The translations under genes and the position numbers were made by a program. This document shows positions 14,884 through 23,769 of a stretch of 64,000 bases of DNA, in pieces; within the stretch, counting starts at the first letter, position 1, and every line of letters starts with the position of its first letter. The notes beneath the pieces are model-generated. The model was given only the letters and a program-made list of their open reading frames with translations. It did not search any database and was not told the DNA's origin. Source of the DNA: Kribbella sp. ALI-6-A (GTDB taxonomy: Bacteria; Actinomycetota; Actinomycetes; Propionibacteriales; Kribbellaceae); NCBI RefSeq assembly GCF_001984195.1, contig NZ_MTQN01000012.1:1426001-1490000 (forward strand), in the 5' to 3' direction.

Positions 14884-16020
14884 ATGACGAACTCCACGGT
14901 CCACGGGTTGCCGCGCTGGAGTCTGGCCGTGCCCCCGCTCGCGCTCGTCGTACTGGTGCTGTCCTGGGGGCGGGATCTCGGGGCGGTCCTGCTGGTGCTG
15001 GTGTGCGCCGGGCTGGGCGCGGCGGTGATCGCCGCGGTGCACCACGCCGAGGTCGTCGCGCACCGGGTGGGTGAACCGTTCGGCACGCTGATCCTCGCGC
15101 TGGCCGTGACGGTGATCGAGGTCGCGCTGATTGTCACGCTGATGGCCTCCGGCGGTGACAAGGCCGCGTCGCTGGCGCGCGACACCGTGTTCGCCGCGGT
15201 GATGATCACCTGCAACGGGATCCTCGGGTTGTCGCTCGTGGTCGGCTCGCTGCGGCACCGGACCCAGCAGTTCCGCGTGCACGCCTCGGGCAGTGCGCTG
15301 GCGGTGATGACCGCGCTGGTCACGCTCAGCCTGGTGCTGCCGACGTTCACCACCAGTACGCCGGGCGCGACCTTCAGCGGGGCGCAGCTCGCGTTCGCCG
15401 GTGTGGTGTCGCTGGTGATGTACGGCGTGTTCGTGTTCGTGCAGACGATCCGGCATCGCGACTACTTCCTCCCGGTCGAGCACGCGACGGACAGCGATTC
15501 CGAGGTCGCCGTGGAAGCCGTGGACCAGGAGGACGACGAGGAGGCGCACGCCGCCGCACCGAGCGGCAGGGTGGCGCTGATCAGCCTGGCGCTGCTGTTC
15601 GCCTGCCTGGTCGCCGTGGTCGGCCTCGCGAAGACGGTGTCACCGAAGCTGGAGGCCGCGGTCGAGTCGGCCGGGGCTCCACTCGCCGTGGTCGGTGTGG
15701 TCATCGCTCTGCTCGTGCTGCTGCCGGAAACCGTCGCCGCCGTCCGGGCCGCGTTGCGGAACCGGCTGCAGACCAGCCTCAACCTGGCGCTCGGCTCCGC
15801 GCTCGCGAGCATCGGGCTGACGATCCCGGCGATCGCGGTCGCGTCGATCTGGCTCAGCGGTCCGCTCGTGCTCGGTCTCGGCGGCAAGGAGATGGTGCTG
15901 TTCGCCCTGACCGTGGTGATCAGCCAACTCACGCTGGCGACCGGCCGGGCGACCCTGTTGCAAGGCGCCGTCCACCTGATGGTGTTCAGCGCCTTCCTCT
16001 TCCTGGCCGTCAGTCCGTGA
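14884..16020 (+). CDS. Calcium/cation:proton antiporter (CaCA superfamily, ChaA-like)
   Basis: 378 residues from the ATG at 14884, preceded by AGCGGGG. About eleven membrane helices form two inverted repeats. The first alpha-repeat is GEPFGTLILALAVTVIEVALI (about residues 61-81) with the key Glu; the second is LLPETVAAVRAAL...LNLALGSALASIGLTIP (about 280-325). An acidic cytoplasmic loop (DSDSEVAVEAVDQEDDEEA, about 204-222) lies between the halves and may bind cations. This is the ChaA-type layout exporting Ca2+ (or Na+/K+) in exchange for protons across the cytoplasmic membrane. An upstream in-frame codon at 14830 would add 18 unrelated residues. Confidence 0.88.
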   Translation: MTNSTVHGLPRWSLAVPPLALVVLVLSWGRDLGAVLLVLVCAGLGAAVIAAVHHAEVVAHRVGEPFGTLILALAVTVIEVALIVTLMASGGDKAASLARDTVFAAVMITCNGILGLSLVVGSLRHRTQQFRVHASGSALAVMTALVTLSLVLPTFTTSTPGATFSGAQLAFAGVVSLVMYGVFVFVQTIRHRDYFLPVEHATDSDSEVAVEAVDQEDDEEAHAAAPSGRVALISLALLFACLVAVVGLAKTVSPKLEAAVESAGAPLAVVGVVIALLVLLPETVAAVRAALRNRLQTSLNLALGSALASIGLTIPAIAVASIWLSGPLVLGLGGKEMVLFALTVVISQLTLATGRATLLQGAVHLMVFSAFLFLAVSP

Positions 16021-16032
16021 TCCAGCCCGGGG

Positions 16033-16051
16033 AAGTTGCCCGCAGCAACTT
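16033..16051. terminator. Short bidirectional hairpin
   Basis: Arms AAGTTGC (16033-16039) and GCAACTT (16045-16051) with a 5-nt loop lie between the convergent stop codons of the antiporter and the SnoaL-like gene. Confidence 0.4.
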
Positions 16052-16411
16052 TCAGGGCGCCTGCATCCACCACTCGGTGAACTCGTGCGCCCGCCCGCTA
16101 CGGTCCAGCCGGACCACCCACAGATTGCTGAACTCGGTCGGCGGATTGGTCAGGTACGTCGTCCAGCCGCGAACGAACCCGACACCGTCGCCGAACCCGA
16201 GCACCTCGTACTCGAACGTGGTCTCGCCCGCCGCGTCGGCGACCTCCAGCCAGGCGCGCACGATCTCGTCCCGCCCATGCACCGGCTCCTCGTCGGGCCG
16301 CCGGTAGAACACGGCGTCCTCGGTCCACAGCGCGGCGATGTCCTTGGGGTCGTTGGTCTCCCAGGCCCGCCGGTACCGCCCGACCCACTTGTCCAGGTCC
16401 TTCTCCCGCAT
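16052..16411 (-). CDS. SnoaL-like / NTF2-fold protein
   Basis: 119 residues from the ATG at 16409-16411. The pattern RAWETNDPKDIAALWTEDAVF, then a Gly-Arg-Asp-Glu-Ile element before the central helix, then strands ending FVRGWTTYL and LWVVRL, is typical of the small NTF2-like/SnoaL_2 fold. Members are cyclases, isomerases or binding proteins. No catalytic residues can be assigned confidently. It may be co-transcribed behind the DUF664 gene (56 nt gap). Confidence 0.75.
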   Translation of the reverse strand: MREKDLDKWVGRYRRAWETNDPKDIAALWTEDAVFYRRPDEEPVHGRDEIVRAWLEVADAAGETTFEYEVLGFGDGVGFVRGWTTYLTNPPTEFSNLWVVRLDRSGRAHEFTEWWMQAP

Positions 16412-16467
16412 GACTGCATCCTGCCTCGGTCGGCGGTGATCCCGCACGACCACCGCGTTGCCGAGTT

Positions 16468-16989
16468 TCACTCGCCGGTGCGGCCGTCGATGCGTTCGCG
16501 CAGCAGGTCGGCGTGGCCGTTGTGGCGGGCGTACTCCTCGACCATGTGCAGGTAGAGCCACCGCAGCGAGAGTTGTTCGCCGCCGCGCGGGCGGGTGAAG
16601 TGGTGGTCGAGGTCGTAGCCGCGAGCGATCGCGTCCGACTCCGCGACCACCTGGTGGAACGTCGCGACGTCGGCTTCCGCGTCCGCGGCCGACACCAGGT
16701 CGAAGTCACCGTCCGGGTGCTCGTCCGTCCACAGCTTCAACGCGTCCGCCCGCCCGTCCAGGCAGAGCTGGAACCAGTGGCGCTCCACCTCGGTCAGGTG
16801 CCGTACCAGTCCGAGCAGGCTCATCCCGGACGGTTCGACCGCCGGCCGAACCAGGTCGGCGCCGCTCAGCCCGGACACCTTCCAGAGCAGGGTGCCGCGG
16901 TGGAAGTCGAGAAATCCCTGCAGCATCGCCCGCTCGTCACCGGTCGACGGGGGATCGGTACGGAACGGCGCGGAGTCGTCGGTCGTCAC
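16468..16989 (-). CDS. DUF664/DinB superfamily protein
   Basis: 173 residues with a GTG start at 16987-16989. The DinB/YfiT four-helix bundle has the expected metal histidines: His in LVRHLTEVERHWF (about residue 83), His in VEEYARHNGHADLLRE near the C-terminus, and a third in the middle region. The 'mini-circle' DUF664 type is common in Actinobacteria. DinB-superfamily members that have been studied are thiol-dependent S-transferases using mycothiol or bacillithiol; whether this one is so is inference. Confidence 0.8.
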   Translation of the reverse strand: MTTDDSAPFRTDPPSTGDERAMLQGFLDFHRGTLLWKVSGLSGADLVRPAVEPSGMSLLGLVRHLTEVERHWFQLCLDGRADALKLWTDEHPDGDFDLVSAADAEADVATFHQVVAESDAIARGYDLDHHFTRPRGGEQLSLRWLYLHMVEEYARHNGHADLLRERIDGRTGE

Positions 16990-17165
16990 AGCCAGGACGG
17001 TACCGCGACGGACGTCACAAGGAAGGAGAGCCGCGATGCCGTATGCTGGTTGTTGACGGTCCGCCCAGTTCTGCCTCGGACCATTTGGCAGTCGACCCCC
17101 CACGCGCCGCGGCCCACGATGCCGCGCCGGGCAGGACGACCTTTTCGACTTTCTTGGAGTACCAG

Positions 17166-18950
17166 ATGGCGGTCAGCCGCCCCATGCCCACGCCCGCGCC
17201 CGAATCCAGCTCCGCCCGTCCGGACGGTTCGGCCCGCCCCCGCCGCCGCCGCCGTACAGGTGCCGCAGGCAACCAGTCCGCGGCAGCCGCCCAGCCTGTT
17301 GCGCAGAGCAACGACGGCCGCACTCAAGGTGAGCGCCGGCGGCGCTCCGGCGGCGGCAAGAAGCCCGCTGCCGCGCAGCCCGTCGAGACCAGCACCGAGG
17401 CGTACGACGACGTCGCGCCACTCGTGGTCCCCGACGACCTGACCTTCACCGACCTCGGTCTGCCCGCCGAGCTCGTCGCCGCGCTGGCCCAGGCCGGCGT
17501 CACCAAGCCGTTCCCGATCCAGGCCGCCACGCTGCGGGACTCGCTGGCCGGCCGGGACGTGCTCGGTCGCGGCCGGACCGGTTCCGGCAAGACCTACGCG
17601 TTCGTGCTGCCGCTGATCGCCCGGCTCGCCTCCAGCGGCACCCGCCGCCGGCCGAACCAGCCGCGTGCGCTGATCCTGGCGCCGACGCGTGAGCTGGCCA
17701 CCCAGATCCAGGCCTCGATCACGCCGCTGACCGACGCGTTCGGTCTGCGCACGATGACCATCTTCGGCGGCGTCGGCCACGGCCCGCAGATCACCGGGCT
17801 GCGAAAGGGCGTCGACATCGTCGTCGCCTGCCCGGGCCGGCTCGAGGACCACGTCAAGGCCGGGCACGCGAAGCTCGACGCGGTCGAGATCACCGTGCTC
17901 GACGAGGCCGACCACATGGCCGACCTCGGCTTCCTGCCCGCCGTCCGGCGGCTGCTCGAGGCGACGTCGGCCGACGCCCAGCGGCTGCTGTTCTCGGCCA
18001 CGCTGGACGCCGGTGTCGACGTGCTGGTCAAGCGGTTCATGCGCAACCCGGTCACGCACAGCGTCGACTCGGCGCAGTCGCCGGTCTCGAAGATGACCCA
18101 CCACGTTCTGCACCTGCAGGCCGACAGCCGGCTCCCGGTGCTGGTCGACCTGGCCGCGGCTCCCGGCCGCACGCTGGTCTTCACCCGCACCAAGTACGGC
18201 GCCAAGTCGCTCACCAAGAAGCTGATCGCCCAGGGCGTGCCCGCGGTCGAGCTGCACGGCAACCTGTCCCAGGGCGCCCGCACCCGGAACCTGGAGGCGT
18301 TCTCGGACGGCTCCGCCCGGACGCTGGTCGCGACCGACATCGCGGCCCGCGGCATTCACGTCGACGACGTCTCGCTGGTGATCCACGCCGACCCGCCGAT
18401 CGAGCACAAGGCATACCTGCACCGCTCCGGTCGTACGGCGCGGGCCGGCGCCGAAGGCACCGTCGTCACGCTGATGACCGACGACCAGGTCAGCGACGTG
18501 CGTGACCTGACCCGCAAGGCCGGGATCTCGCCGAAGGTGACCAAGCTGCGTGTCGGCGACCCGCTGCTGGCCGAGCTCGCCCCGGGTGAGCGGATCTTCG
18601 TCGAGCCGCCCGCCAAGTCGGAGAACGACCAGGTTCGCCGTACCGGTGGCGAGTCGTCCGGACGGGGACGTGGCGGCCGCGGCCGGCGCGCGTCCGGGCC
18701 GGGCCAGTCCGCCCCCGCCGCTCGCGGCGGATCGAACGGCGGCGGCCGCGCATCCGGCGGCGGAGCTCGTAGCGGTGGCGCACGCGCCGGCTCCGGTGGC
18801 GGCGGCCGCGGCGGTTCGGGCGGCCGGAGTGGCTCCGGCGGCGCACCGAAGAGCTACACCACGACCACGCCGGGCACCAGCAGTCGCCCGGCCGGTGCGG
18901 CGGCCTTCTCGGCCGGCACCCGCGCGGGCGGCGCCCGCCGCGGTCGCTGA
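17166..18950 (+). CDS. DEAD-box ATP-dependent RNA helicase
   Basis: 594 residues from the ATG at 17166. A basic, low-complexity N-terminus (1-90) is followed by the helicase core: Q-motif KPFPIQAATL, motif I GRTGSGKT (Lys142), PTRELA, motif II DEAD (246-249), SAT, and motifs V and VI with ATDIAARGIH and HRSGRTARAG. The C-terminus from about 500 on is Gly/Arg/Ser-rich, an RNA-binding tail like that of cold-shock DEAD-box proteins. It unwinds structured RNA in ribosome assembly or mRNA decay. The transcript may have a long leader, since promoter-like sequence lies near 17040. A perfect hairpin terminator follows the stop. Confidence 0.95.
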   Translation: MAVSRPMPTPAPESSSARPDGSARPRRRRRTGAAGNQSAAAAQPVAQSNDGRTQGERRRRSGGGKKPAAAQPVETSTEAYDDVAPLVVPDDLTFTDLGLPAELVAALAQAGVTKPFPIQAATLRDSLAGRDVLGRGRTGSGKTYAFVLPLIARLASSGTRRRPNQPRALILAPTRELATQIQASITPLTDAFGLRTMTIFGGVGHGPQITGLRKGVDIVVACPGRLEDHVKAGHAKLDAVEITVLDEADHMADLGFLPAVRRLLEATSADAQRLLFSATLDAGVDVLVKRFMRNPVTHSVDSAQSPVSKMTHHVLHLQADSRLPVLVDLAAAPGRTLVFTRTKYGAKSLTKKLIAQGVPAVELHGNLSQGARTRNLEAFSDGSARTLVATDIAARGIHVDDVSLVIHADPPIEHKAYLHRSGRTARAGAEGTVVTLMTDDQVSDVRDLTRKAGISPKVTKLRVGDPLLAELAPGERIFVEPPAKSENDQVRRTGGESSGRGRGGRGRRASGPGQSAPAARGGSNGGGRASGGGARSGGARAGSGGGGRGGSGGRSGSGGAPKSYTTTTPGTSSRPAGAAAFSAGTRAGGARRGR

Positions 18951-18966
18951 CCCACTGACCCCACAG

Positions 18967-19003
18967 ACCGAGCCCAGGCAGCCCATGGCAGCCTGGGCTC
19001 GGT
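18967..19003 (+). terminator. Strong hairpin terminator after the DEAD-box helicase
   Basis: A perfect 13-bp stem, ACCGAGCCCAGGC (18967-18979) / GCCTGGGCTCGGT (18991-19003), with an 11-nt loop, starts 16 nt after the helicase stop. The next gene's ribosome-binding site begins 8 nt after the stem. Confidence 0.75.
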
Positions 19004-19024
19004 TACGTTGAGGGGAGAGTGTGG

Positions 19025-19921
19025 ATGGCTGTCGTACGGACTGTGCTGGGGGATGTGGCGCCTGAGGAGCTCGGCGTCTGCAACTCCCACGACCACCTCT
19101 TCTTCCGCAGCGTCATGCTGCCCGGGCAAGAGCTGGACGACTTCGACGCCGCTGTCAGCGAAGCGACGCTGTTCGCGGAGGCCGGCGGACGGACGGTCGT
19201 CCAGTGGACTCCGCACGGGCTCGGCCGGCGCGCTGACCTGCTGCCCGAGCTGTCGCAGCAGACCGGTGTTCACGTGGTCGCCGCGACGGGACTGCACCGA
19301 GCCGAGCACTACCCAGCGCTGCCGGAGCAGGACCTGGCCGAGCTGTTCGTCCAAGAGCTCACCCAGGGCATCGGCGACAGTGAGGTCCGGGCCGGGCTGA
19401 TCAAGATCGCCGGCGGCTTCCATGGGCTCGACCAGCACGCCAGGTGGTTCCTCGACGCCGCCGCGGAGGCGCAGCAGGCGACCGGCGCGCCGATCGCGAT
19501 CCACCACGAGCTGGGGACCGGCGCGGACGCCGTACTGGATCGCCTCGAAGGACACGGGGTCGCGCTCGACCGGATCGTGCTCGGGCATCTGAACCGGTTC
19601 CCGGACCATCAGGTGCACCAGGAACTGGCGGCCCGCGGCGCGTTTCTCGCCTTCGACGGACCGTCGCGGGCCAACCACGCCACCGACTGGCGGATGGTGG
19701 ACTGCCTCGCCGCACTGGCCGAGACCGGGTACGCCGACCGCCTGCTCGTCGGCGGTGACACGACGACGGCCCGCGCCCGCGTCGCGACCGGCGAAGGGCC
19801 GGGCATGCCGTACCTGCTGCACACCCTCCGCCCGCGGCTCACGCGACGCCTCGGGCCGGACGTCGTCGACCTGATCTTCGTCGCCAACCCGGCTCGAGCC
19901 TTCGCCACCACGTGGACATGA
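19025..19921 (+). CDS. Phosphotriesterase-family (lactonase-like) metallohydrolase
   Basis: 298 residues; the ATG at 19025 is well spaced from AGGGGAGA, whereas the GTG at 19019 is too close. It is a TIM-barrel amidohydrolase of the phosphotriesterase-related family: metal-binding HDH in CNSHDHLFF (His22, His24), a candidate carboxylated Lys in AGLIKIAGGF, then His in IAIHHELG and HLNRFPDH, and the final Asp in LVGGDTTT. Relatives hydrolyse lactones or phosphotriesters; the substrate here is not visible. The length is slightly below the family's usual 320-330. No signal peptide. Confidence 0.8.
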   Translation: MAVVRTVLGDVAPEELGVCNSHDHLFFRSVMLPGQELDDFDAAVSEATLFAEAGGRTVVQWTPHGLGRRADLLPELSQQTGVHVVAATGLHRAEHYPALPEQDLAELFVQELTQGIGDSEVRAGLIKIAGGFHGLDQHARWFLDAAAEAQQATGAPIAIHHELGTGADAVLDRLEGHGVALDRIVLGHLNRFPDHQVHQELAARGAFLAFDGPSRANHATDWRMVDCLAALAETGYADRLLVGGDTTTARARVATGEGPGMPYLLHTLRPRLTRRLGPDVVDLIFVANPARAFATTWT

Positions 19922-19981
19922 CGGCGCGGACTCGCGCGCAGCTCACCGGATGGACCGGCTGCTGAGCGGTACCGTGCGCAG

Positions 19982-20350
19982 ATGAACACCGTCGCGCAGC
20001 TCTTCGTCGGCCTGGCCGGCGTGCTGCATCTCGTCTTCTTCGCGCTGGAGAGCCTGCTGTTCCACAAGCCGAGCGTGCAGCAGCGCTTCCGGGTCAGGTC
20101 CGAGGCGGAGGCTCAGGCGGCGCGGCCGTGGGCGTTCAACCAGGGCTTCTACAACCTGTTCCTGGCGGCCGGCGCGATCGGCGGCCTGATCGCGGGTGGC
20201 GACCGGGGCCACGCGATCGCGCTGTTCTCCAGCGCCTGCATGCTCGGCGCCGGTCTCGTGCTGATCGGCTCCGATCGCCAGATGGCCCGGTCCGCGGCGA
20301 TCCAGGCCGTACCGCCGCTGCTTGCCCTGGTGCTCGCCGCTGTCCTGTGA
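19982..20350 (+). CDS. DUF1304 family membrane protein
   Basis: 122 residues with four membrane helices. The N-terminal VGLAGVLHLVFFALESLLF, the following WAFNQGFYNLFLAAGA and the terminal helix match DUF1304, small integral membrane proteins of unknown function. The mRNA is probably leaderless, with TACCGT (19970-19975) 6 nt before the ATG. Confidence 0.85.
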   Translation: MNTVAQLFVGLAGVLHLVFFALESLLFHKPSVQQRFRVRSEAEAQAARPWAFNQGFYNLFLAAGAIGGLIAGGDRGHAIALFSSACMLGAGLVLIGSDRQMARSAAIQAVPPLLALVLAAVL

Positions 20351-20372
20351 TCAAGACTTCGAAGCCGCCGGG

Positions 20373-20390
20373 TTGACTTCAAGTGCACTT
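20373..20390 (+). promoter_or_regulatory. MerR-type promoter with a 10-bp palindrome after the -35
   Basis: A TTGACT -35 hexamer (20373-20378) is followed at once by the perfect palindrome AAGTGCACTT (20381-20390), the arrangement bound by many MerR-family activators. The -10 would fall within GACGCTACTCG just before the MFS start at 20411. No merR-like gene is in the window. Confidence 0.5.
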
Positions 20391-20410
20391 CATCTCCGAC
20401 GCTACTCGGC

Positions 20411-21766
20411 ATGACCACGACGACCACGGCACCTCGTCCGCCCGGAGTTCTCGCCCCGCAGTACCGCGCGCTGACCGTCGGCATGGTGGCGCTGATCACC
20501 TTGGTCGCGTTCGAGTCTCTCGCGGTCACGACCGCGATGCCGACCGTCGCGCAGGCCTTGGACGGCCTGTCGCTGTACGCGCTGGCGTTCGGCGGACCGC
20601 TCGCCTCCGGAGTCGTCGCGATGGTTGTCTCCGGCACCTGGTCGGACCTCAAGGGGCCGACCCGGCCGCTCTGGCACGGCACGGGCTGGTTTCTGGCCGG
20701 TCTGGTGATCGCCGGGCTCGCGCCGACCATGGAGGTCCTGGTTGTCGGCCGGGTGATCCAGGGATTCGGCGCCGGGCTGCTCACTGTCGCTCTGTACGTC
20801 GTGGTCGGCCACCTCTACCCGGCGGAACTGCGGCCGCGGATCTTCGCCGCCTTCGCCACCGGATGGGTCGTTCCGTCGCTGGTCGGGCCGGCGATCGCCG
20901 GGCTGATCGTCGAGCACACCGACTGGCGGATCGTTTTCCTCGCCGTACCGGTGCTCGCTGTCCCGGCGGCGCTGATCATGCGGCCGGGGTTGTCCAAGGG
21001 TGAGCACGTGGCCCGGTCCGGCAAGCTCTGGAGCCAGCAGGCCTGGTACGCCGTGGGCGCCGCGCTCGGTGTTGGTCTGCTGCACTACGGCGGTCAGCAG
21101 CACGGTTCCGTTCAGCTGATCCTGGTCGCGGTCGGCCTGGCGGCGGTGGTCGCGTTCGCGCCGAAGCTGTTGCCGAAGGGCACCTTCACGATCCGCGCCG
21201 GGCTCCCGTCGGTGATCGCGCTGCGCGGCCTGGTCGCGGCGGCCGGCTTCGGCGCCGAGGTGTTCCTGCCGTTGATGCTGACCCGGGAGCGCGGTCTGTC
21301 CCCGGCGTTCGCGGGGCTGGTGCTGACTGTCAGCGCGCTGAGCTGGACCGCGGCGTCGTGGTACCGGGGCCGGCCGAACCAGCCGTTCGAGCCCCATGTC
21401 TTCCTGCAGGCCGGCATGGTCTCGATCCTGCTCGGCATCGCGATCGCGGCCGCCACGCTCGACGACCGGGTGCCGGTCGTGGTCGGCATCCTCGGCTGGG
21501 CGCTCACCGGCCTGGGCATGGGGACCGTCTTCCCGACCTTGTCGGTGCTGGTCCTGGAGCACTCCAGCCTGGAGCAGCAAGGCGCGAACAGCTCCGCGCT
21601 GCAGCTGAGCGACTCGTTGCTGACAGCAACAGTGCTGGCGATCGGCGGTTCGCTGTTCGCGGCGATCGAGCCGCACGCGCCGACCACCGCATACCTGACC
21701 GCCTTCGGCCTGCCGGCCGCCCTGGCGCTGCTCGGCGTGCTCGCCGCCCGGCGGACCCGCGGCTGA
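20411..21766 (+). CDS. MFS transporter (drug-efflux type)
   Basis: 451 residues with 12-14 membrane helices. The N-terminal helix TLVAFESLAVTTAMPTVA is like that of EmrB/QacA-type exporters. Loop 2-3 is SGTWSDLKGPTRPLW rather than the usual GRxGRR. The VVGRVIQGFGAGLLTVALY segment corresponds to motif B-C of drug:H+ antiporters. It probably exports a hydrophobic compound. The promoter has MerR-type geometry, which suggests induction by its substrate. Confidence 0.88.
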   Translation: MTTTTTAPRPPGVLAPQYRALTVGMVALITLVAFESLAVTTAMPTVAQALDGLSLYALAFGGPLASGVVAMVVSGTWSDLKGPTRPLWHGTGWFLAGLVIAGLAPTMEVLVVGRVIQGFGAGLLTVALYVVVGHLYPAELRPRIFAAFATGWVVPSLVGPAIAGLIVEHTDWRIVFLAVPVLAVPAALIMRPGLSKGEHVARSGKLWSQQAWYAVGAALGVGLLHYGGQQHGSVQLILVAVGLAAVVAFAPKLLPKGTFTIRAGLPSVIALRGLVAAAGFGAEVFLPLMLTRERGLSPAFAGLVLTVSALSWTAASWYRGRPNQPFEPHVFLQAGMVSILLGIAIAAATLDDRVPVVVGILGWALTGLGMGTVFPTLSVLVLEHSSLEQQGANSSALQLSDSLLTATVLAIGGSLFAAIEPHAPTTAYLTAFGLPAALALLGVLAARRTRG

Positions 21767-21858
21767 GTGGCGACCGTCGTCGCGGCGTACCTGATCGGTT
21801 ACGCTGCGTTGGTGGATCGTCGCACCCAGGTCACCTCCCCGGCGGAAAGCGCCGCCGC

Positions 21859-22416
21859 GTGACCACGTTGACCCTGGTCGCCCACGCGCTGACGCCTGGC
21901 CTGCGCGGACTCGTTCTCGGTGGCGAGCCCGCGCCCGACCAGGCGAGCCTGGAGACCGCCCGGGATCTGAAGATCACCGCGGACCTGGCGTACTCGGGGC
22001 CGGAGCCGGCCGCGATCCTGACCGCCGAGGCGGTCGGGCTCCAGCCGGTCGTGCTCGGCGCACTCCGGGACCGCGAGTACGGCGAGTGGACCGGCCGCGA
22101 CCTGGAGGACCTGCTGGCCACCGAGACCGATGCGGTCTCGGCGTGGCTCGAGCGGCCCCACACGGCGCCGCCGGGCGGCGAGACGGCCAACGACCTGATC
22201 GCCCGCGTCGCCGACTGGCTGGGCGACCTCACCACGGACGCCGACCACGCGGTACGCCGTACGGTCGTCGCCGTGGTGCACCCGGCCGTCGTGCGGGCGG
22301 CGGTGCTCTACGCGTTGGAGGCTCCCGCGGAGTCACTGCGGCACGTCGACGTCCGGCCGCTGGCGAGGGTCACCCTTTCCGCGCACGCCACCTCCTGGTC
22401 ACTCAACCTGCACTGA
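21859..22416 (+). CDS. Histidine phosphatase-superfamily protein lacking the RHG arginine
   Basis: 185 residues with a GTG start at 21859. It follows the phosphoglycerate mutase-like fold: strand TLTLVAHA (3-10), then REYGEWTGRDLEDLL, PPGGETANDLI and the C-terminal VVAVVHPAVVRAAVLYAL with the second catalytic His. The canonical RH(G/A) is AHA here (Ala8-His9-Ala10), so the nucleophile His is kept but the phosphate-binding Arg is lost. Activity may be weak, altered or gone. No partner gene indicates a pathway. Confidence 0.75.
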   Translation: MTTLTLVAHALTPGLRGLVLGGEPAPDQASLETARDLKITADLAYSGPEPAAILTAEAVGLQPVVLGALRDREYGEWTGRDLEDLLATETDAVSAWLERPHTAPPGGETANDLIARVADWLGDLTTDADHAVRRTVVAVVHPAVVRAAVLYALEAPAESLRHVDVRPLARVTLSAHATSWSLNLH

Positions 22417-22491
22417 TTCCTCCACGCCGGGACGCTGCCGAATGGCACCCGGTCCGGTTATCGTTCGGCAAAGCATCCCGACGCCCTGAGG

Positions 22492-23769
22492 ATGACGATG
22501 ACCGACGCGGAACCGCAGTTCGACCAGTTGGTCGCGCGGGTGGCGAGCCTGCCGCCCGCCAAGGCGGCCCGGGAGGTCCGGGCCCACTTCAGCACGCTGC
22601 CGGAGCCGGCGGCCAGGGCGCTCGTGACCAGCCGTACCGATCGGCTCGGCGGGCTGGACGGCGTACCGGCCGAGCTGCGGTACCAGGCCAACCACCTGCG
22701 ACTCGTCGCCGCGCGGGAGAGGCTGCGTGACCGGATCGCCGGCGGACGGGCGTCGCGGGACGAGGTGCTCCGCTTCAACACGCTGACCGAGATGCTGCAG
22801 CCGGTCGGTCAGCGGCTGGACGTCGATGCCGAGGGCAACCGGATCGTCGTACCGGTGCACCGGCAGTTCCTGCTGGTGCAGCCCGAGGGACAGGGCCGGA
22901 TGGTCGAGGTGCTCGGCGATCTCGCCCGGGCCGAGCAGGTCGCCGTCCTGGTGCCCGGGATGAACAACGACCTCGACAAGGTCCGCTCGCAGCTGGCGCG
23001 GGCCCAGGACCTGCAGACCGAGGCCGGACCGGGGTCGGCGACCATCGTCTGGCTCGGGTACGACGCTCCGCTCGGACTCGAAGCCGCGATGTCGAAACAG
23101 CGCTCGATCGAGGCGGCGCCACTGCTGGCCCGGTTCGCGGCCGGGCTCGACACCGAGGTGGCGCCCGGCACCGACCGGACCCTGATCGGCAACAGCTACG
23201 GTGGCCAGGTGGCCGGCCAGGCGATGCTGCGCGAGCAGGTGCGCTTCGACCGGGTGATCCTGACCGGCTGCCCGGGCATCGATCCCGGCGTCCGCAGCGC
23301 GGCCGACTTCGTACCGCCCGGCGTACAGCTGTTCGTCGCGCGAGCACCCGGCGACTACATCTCGTACGCCGAACCGCACGGGCCGGACCCCGCGTCGTTC
23401 CCCGACGCGATCCGGTTCGAGACCAACGACGGCACGGTGGCCGTGCGCGGACACCTGAGCTACTTCGAGTACGACAGCGAGTCGCTGCGGAACATCGGCC
23501 GGATCATCCGCGGCGACCTGGCGGCGGTGACGCGGACGAGCACCACGGCGGAGGAGGAGAGCCGGGTGCTGCCGGGCGTCTCCTGGGCCGAGCCGCTGCG
23601 CCAGGCGGCGGCCAGTCCGGCCGCCGTACCGCTGGCCAAGGTGTTCGACGGCGTACGGGCGCTCGGGAAGATCAGCAGCCCGCCGCCGCGGCCTGTCACC
23701 GACGGAGTCCGGGCGCGGCGTGCACCGGGCCCAGGAGTCAGCAAACGACCGGAAGGACCCACTCGATGA
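22492..23769 (+). CDS. Alpha/beta hydrolase (DUF1023 type)
   Basis: 425 residues (a second ATG lies two codons in). The first 120 residues are helical and charged. From about 148 comes an alpha/beta hydrolase core: VAVLVPGMNNDL, IVWLGYDAPLG (186-196) and the nucleophile elbow GNSYGGQ (233-239, Ser235), followed by ILTGCPGID. These are hallmarks of the actinobacterial DUF1023 hydrolases, whose substrates are mostly unknown. The Ser-elbow is GNSYG rather than the more usual GHSYG. The last 4 nt overlap the start of the next gene (ATGA). Confidence 0.83.
   Translation: MTMTDAEPQFDQLVARVASLPPAKAAREVRAHFSTLPEPAARALVTSRTDRLGGLDGVPAELRYQANHLRLVAARERLRDRIAGGRASRDEVLRFNTLTEMLQPVGQRLDVDAEGNRIVVPVHRQFLLVQPEGQGRMVEVLGDLARAEQVAVLVPGMNNDLDKVRSQLARAQDLQTEAGPGSATIVWLGYDAPLGLEAAMSKQRSIEAAPLLARFAAGLDTEVAPGTDRTLIGNSYGGQVAGQAMLREQVRFDRVILTGCPGIDPGVRSAADFVPPGVQLFVARAPGDYISYAEPHGPDPASFPDAIRFETNDGTVAVRGHLSYFEYDSESLRNIGRIIRGDLAAVTRTSTTAEEESRVLPGVSWAEPLRQAAASPAAVPLAKVFDGVRALGKISSPPPRPVTDGVRARRAPGPGVSKRPEGPTR

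Noticed and set aside
16986..18986. Long open frame antisense to the DEAD-box helicase
   Set aside because: Low-complexity Gly/Ala/Arg/Asp composition, no motifs and no ribosome-binding site; it is the mirror of GC-rich codons in the helicase.
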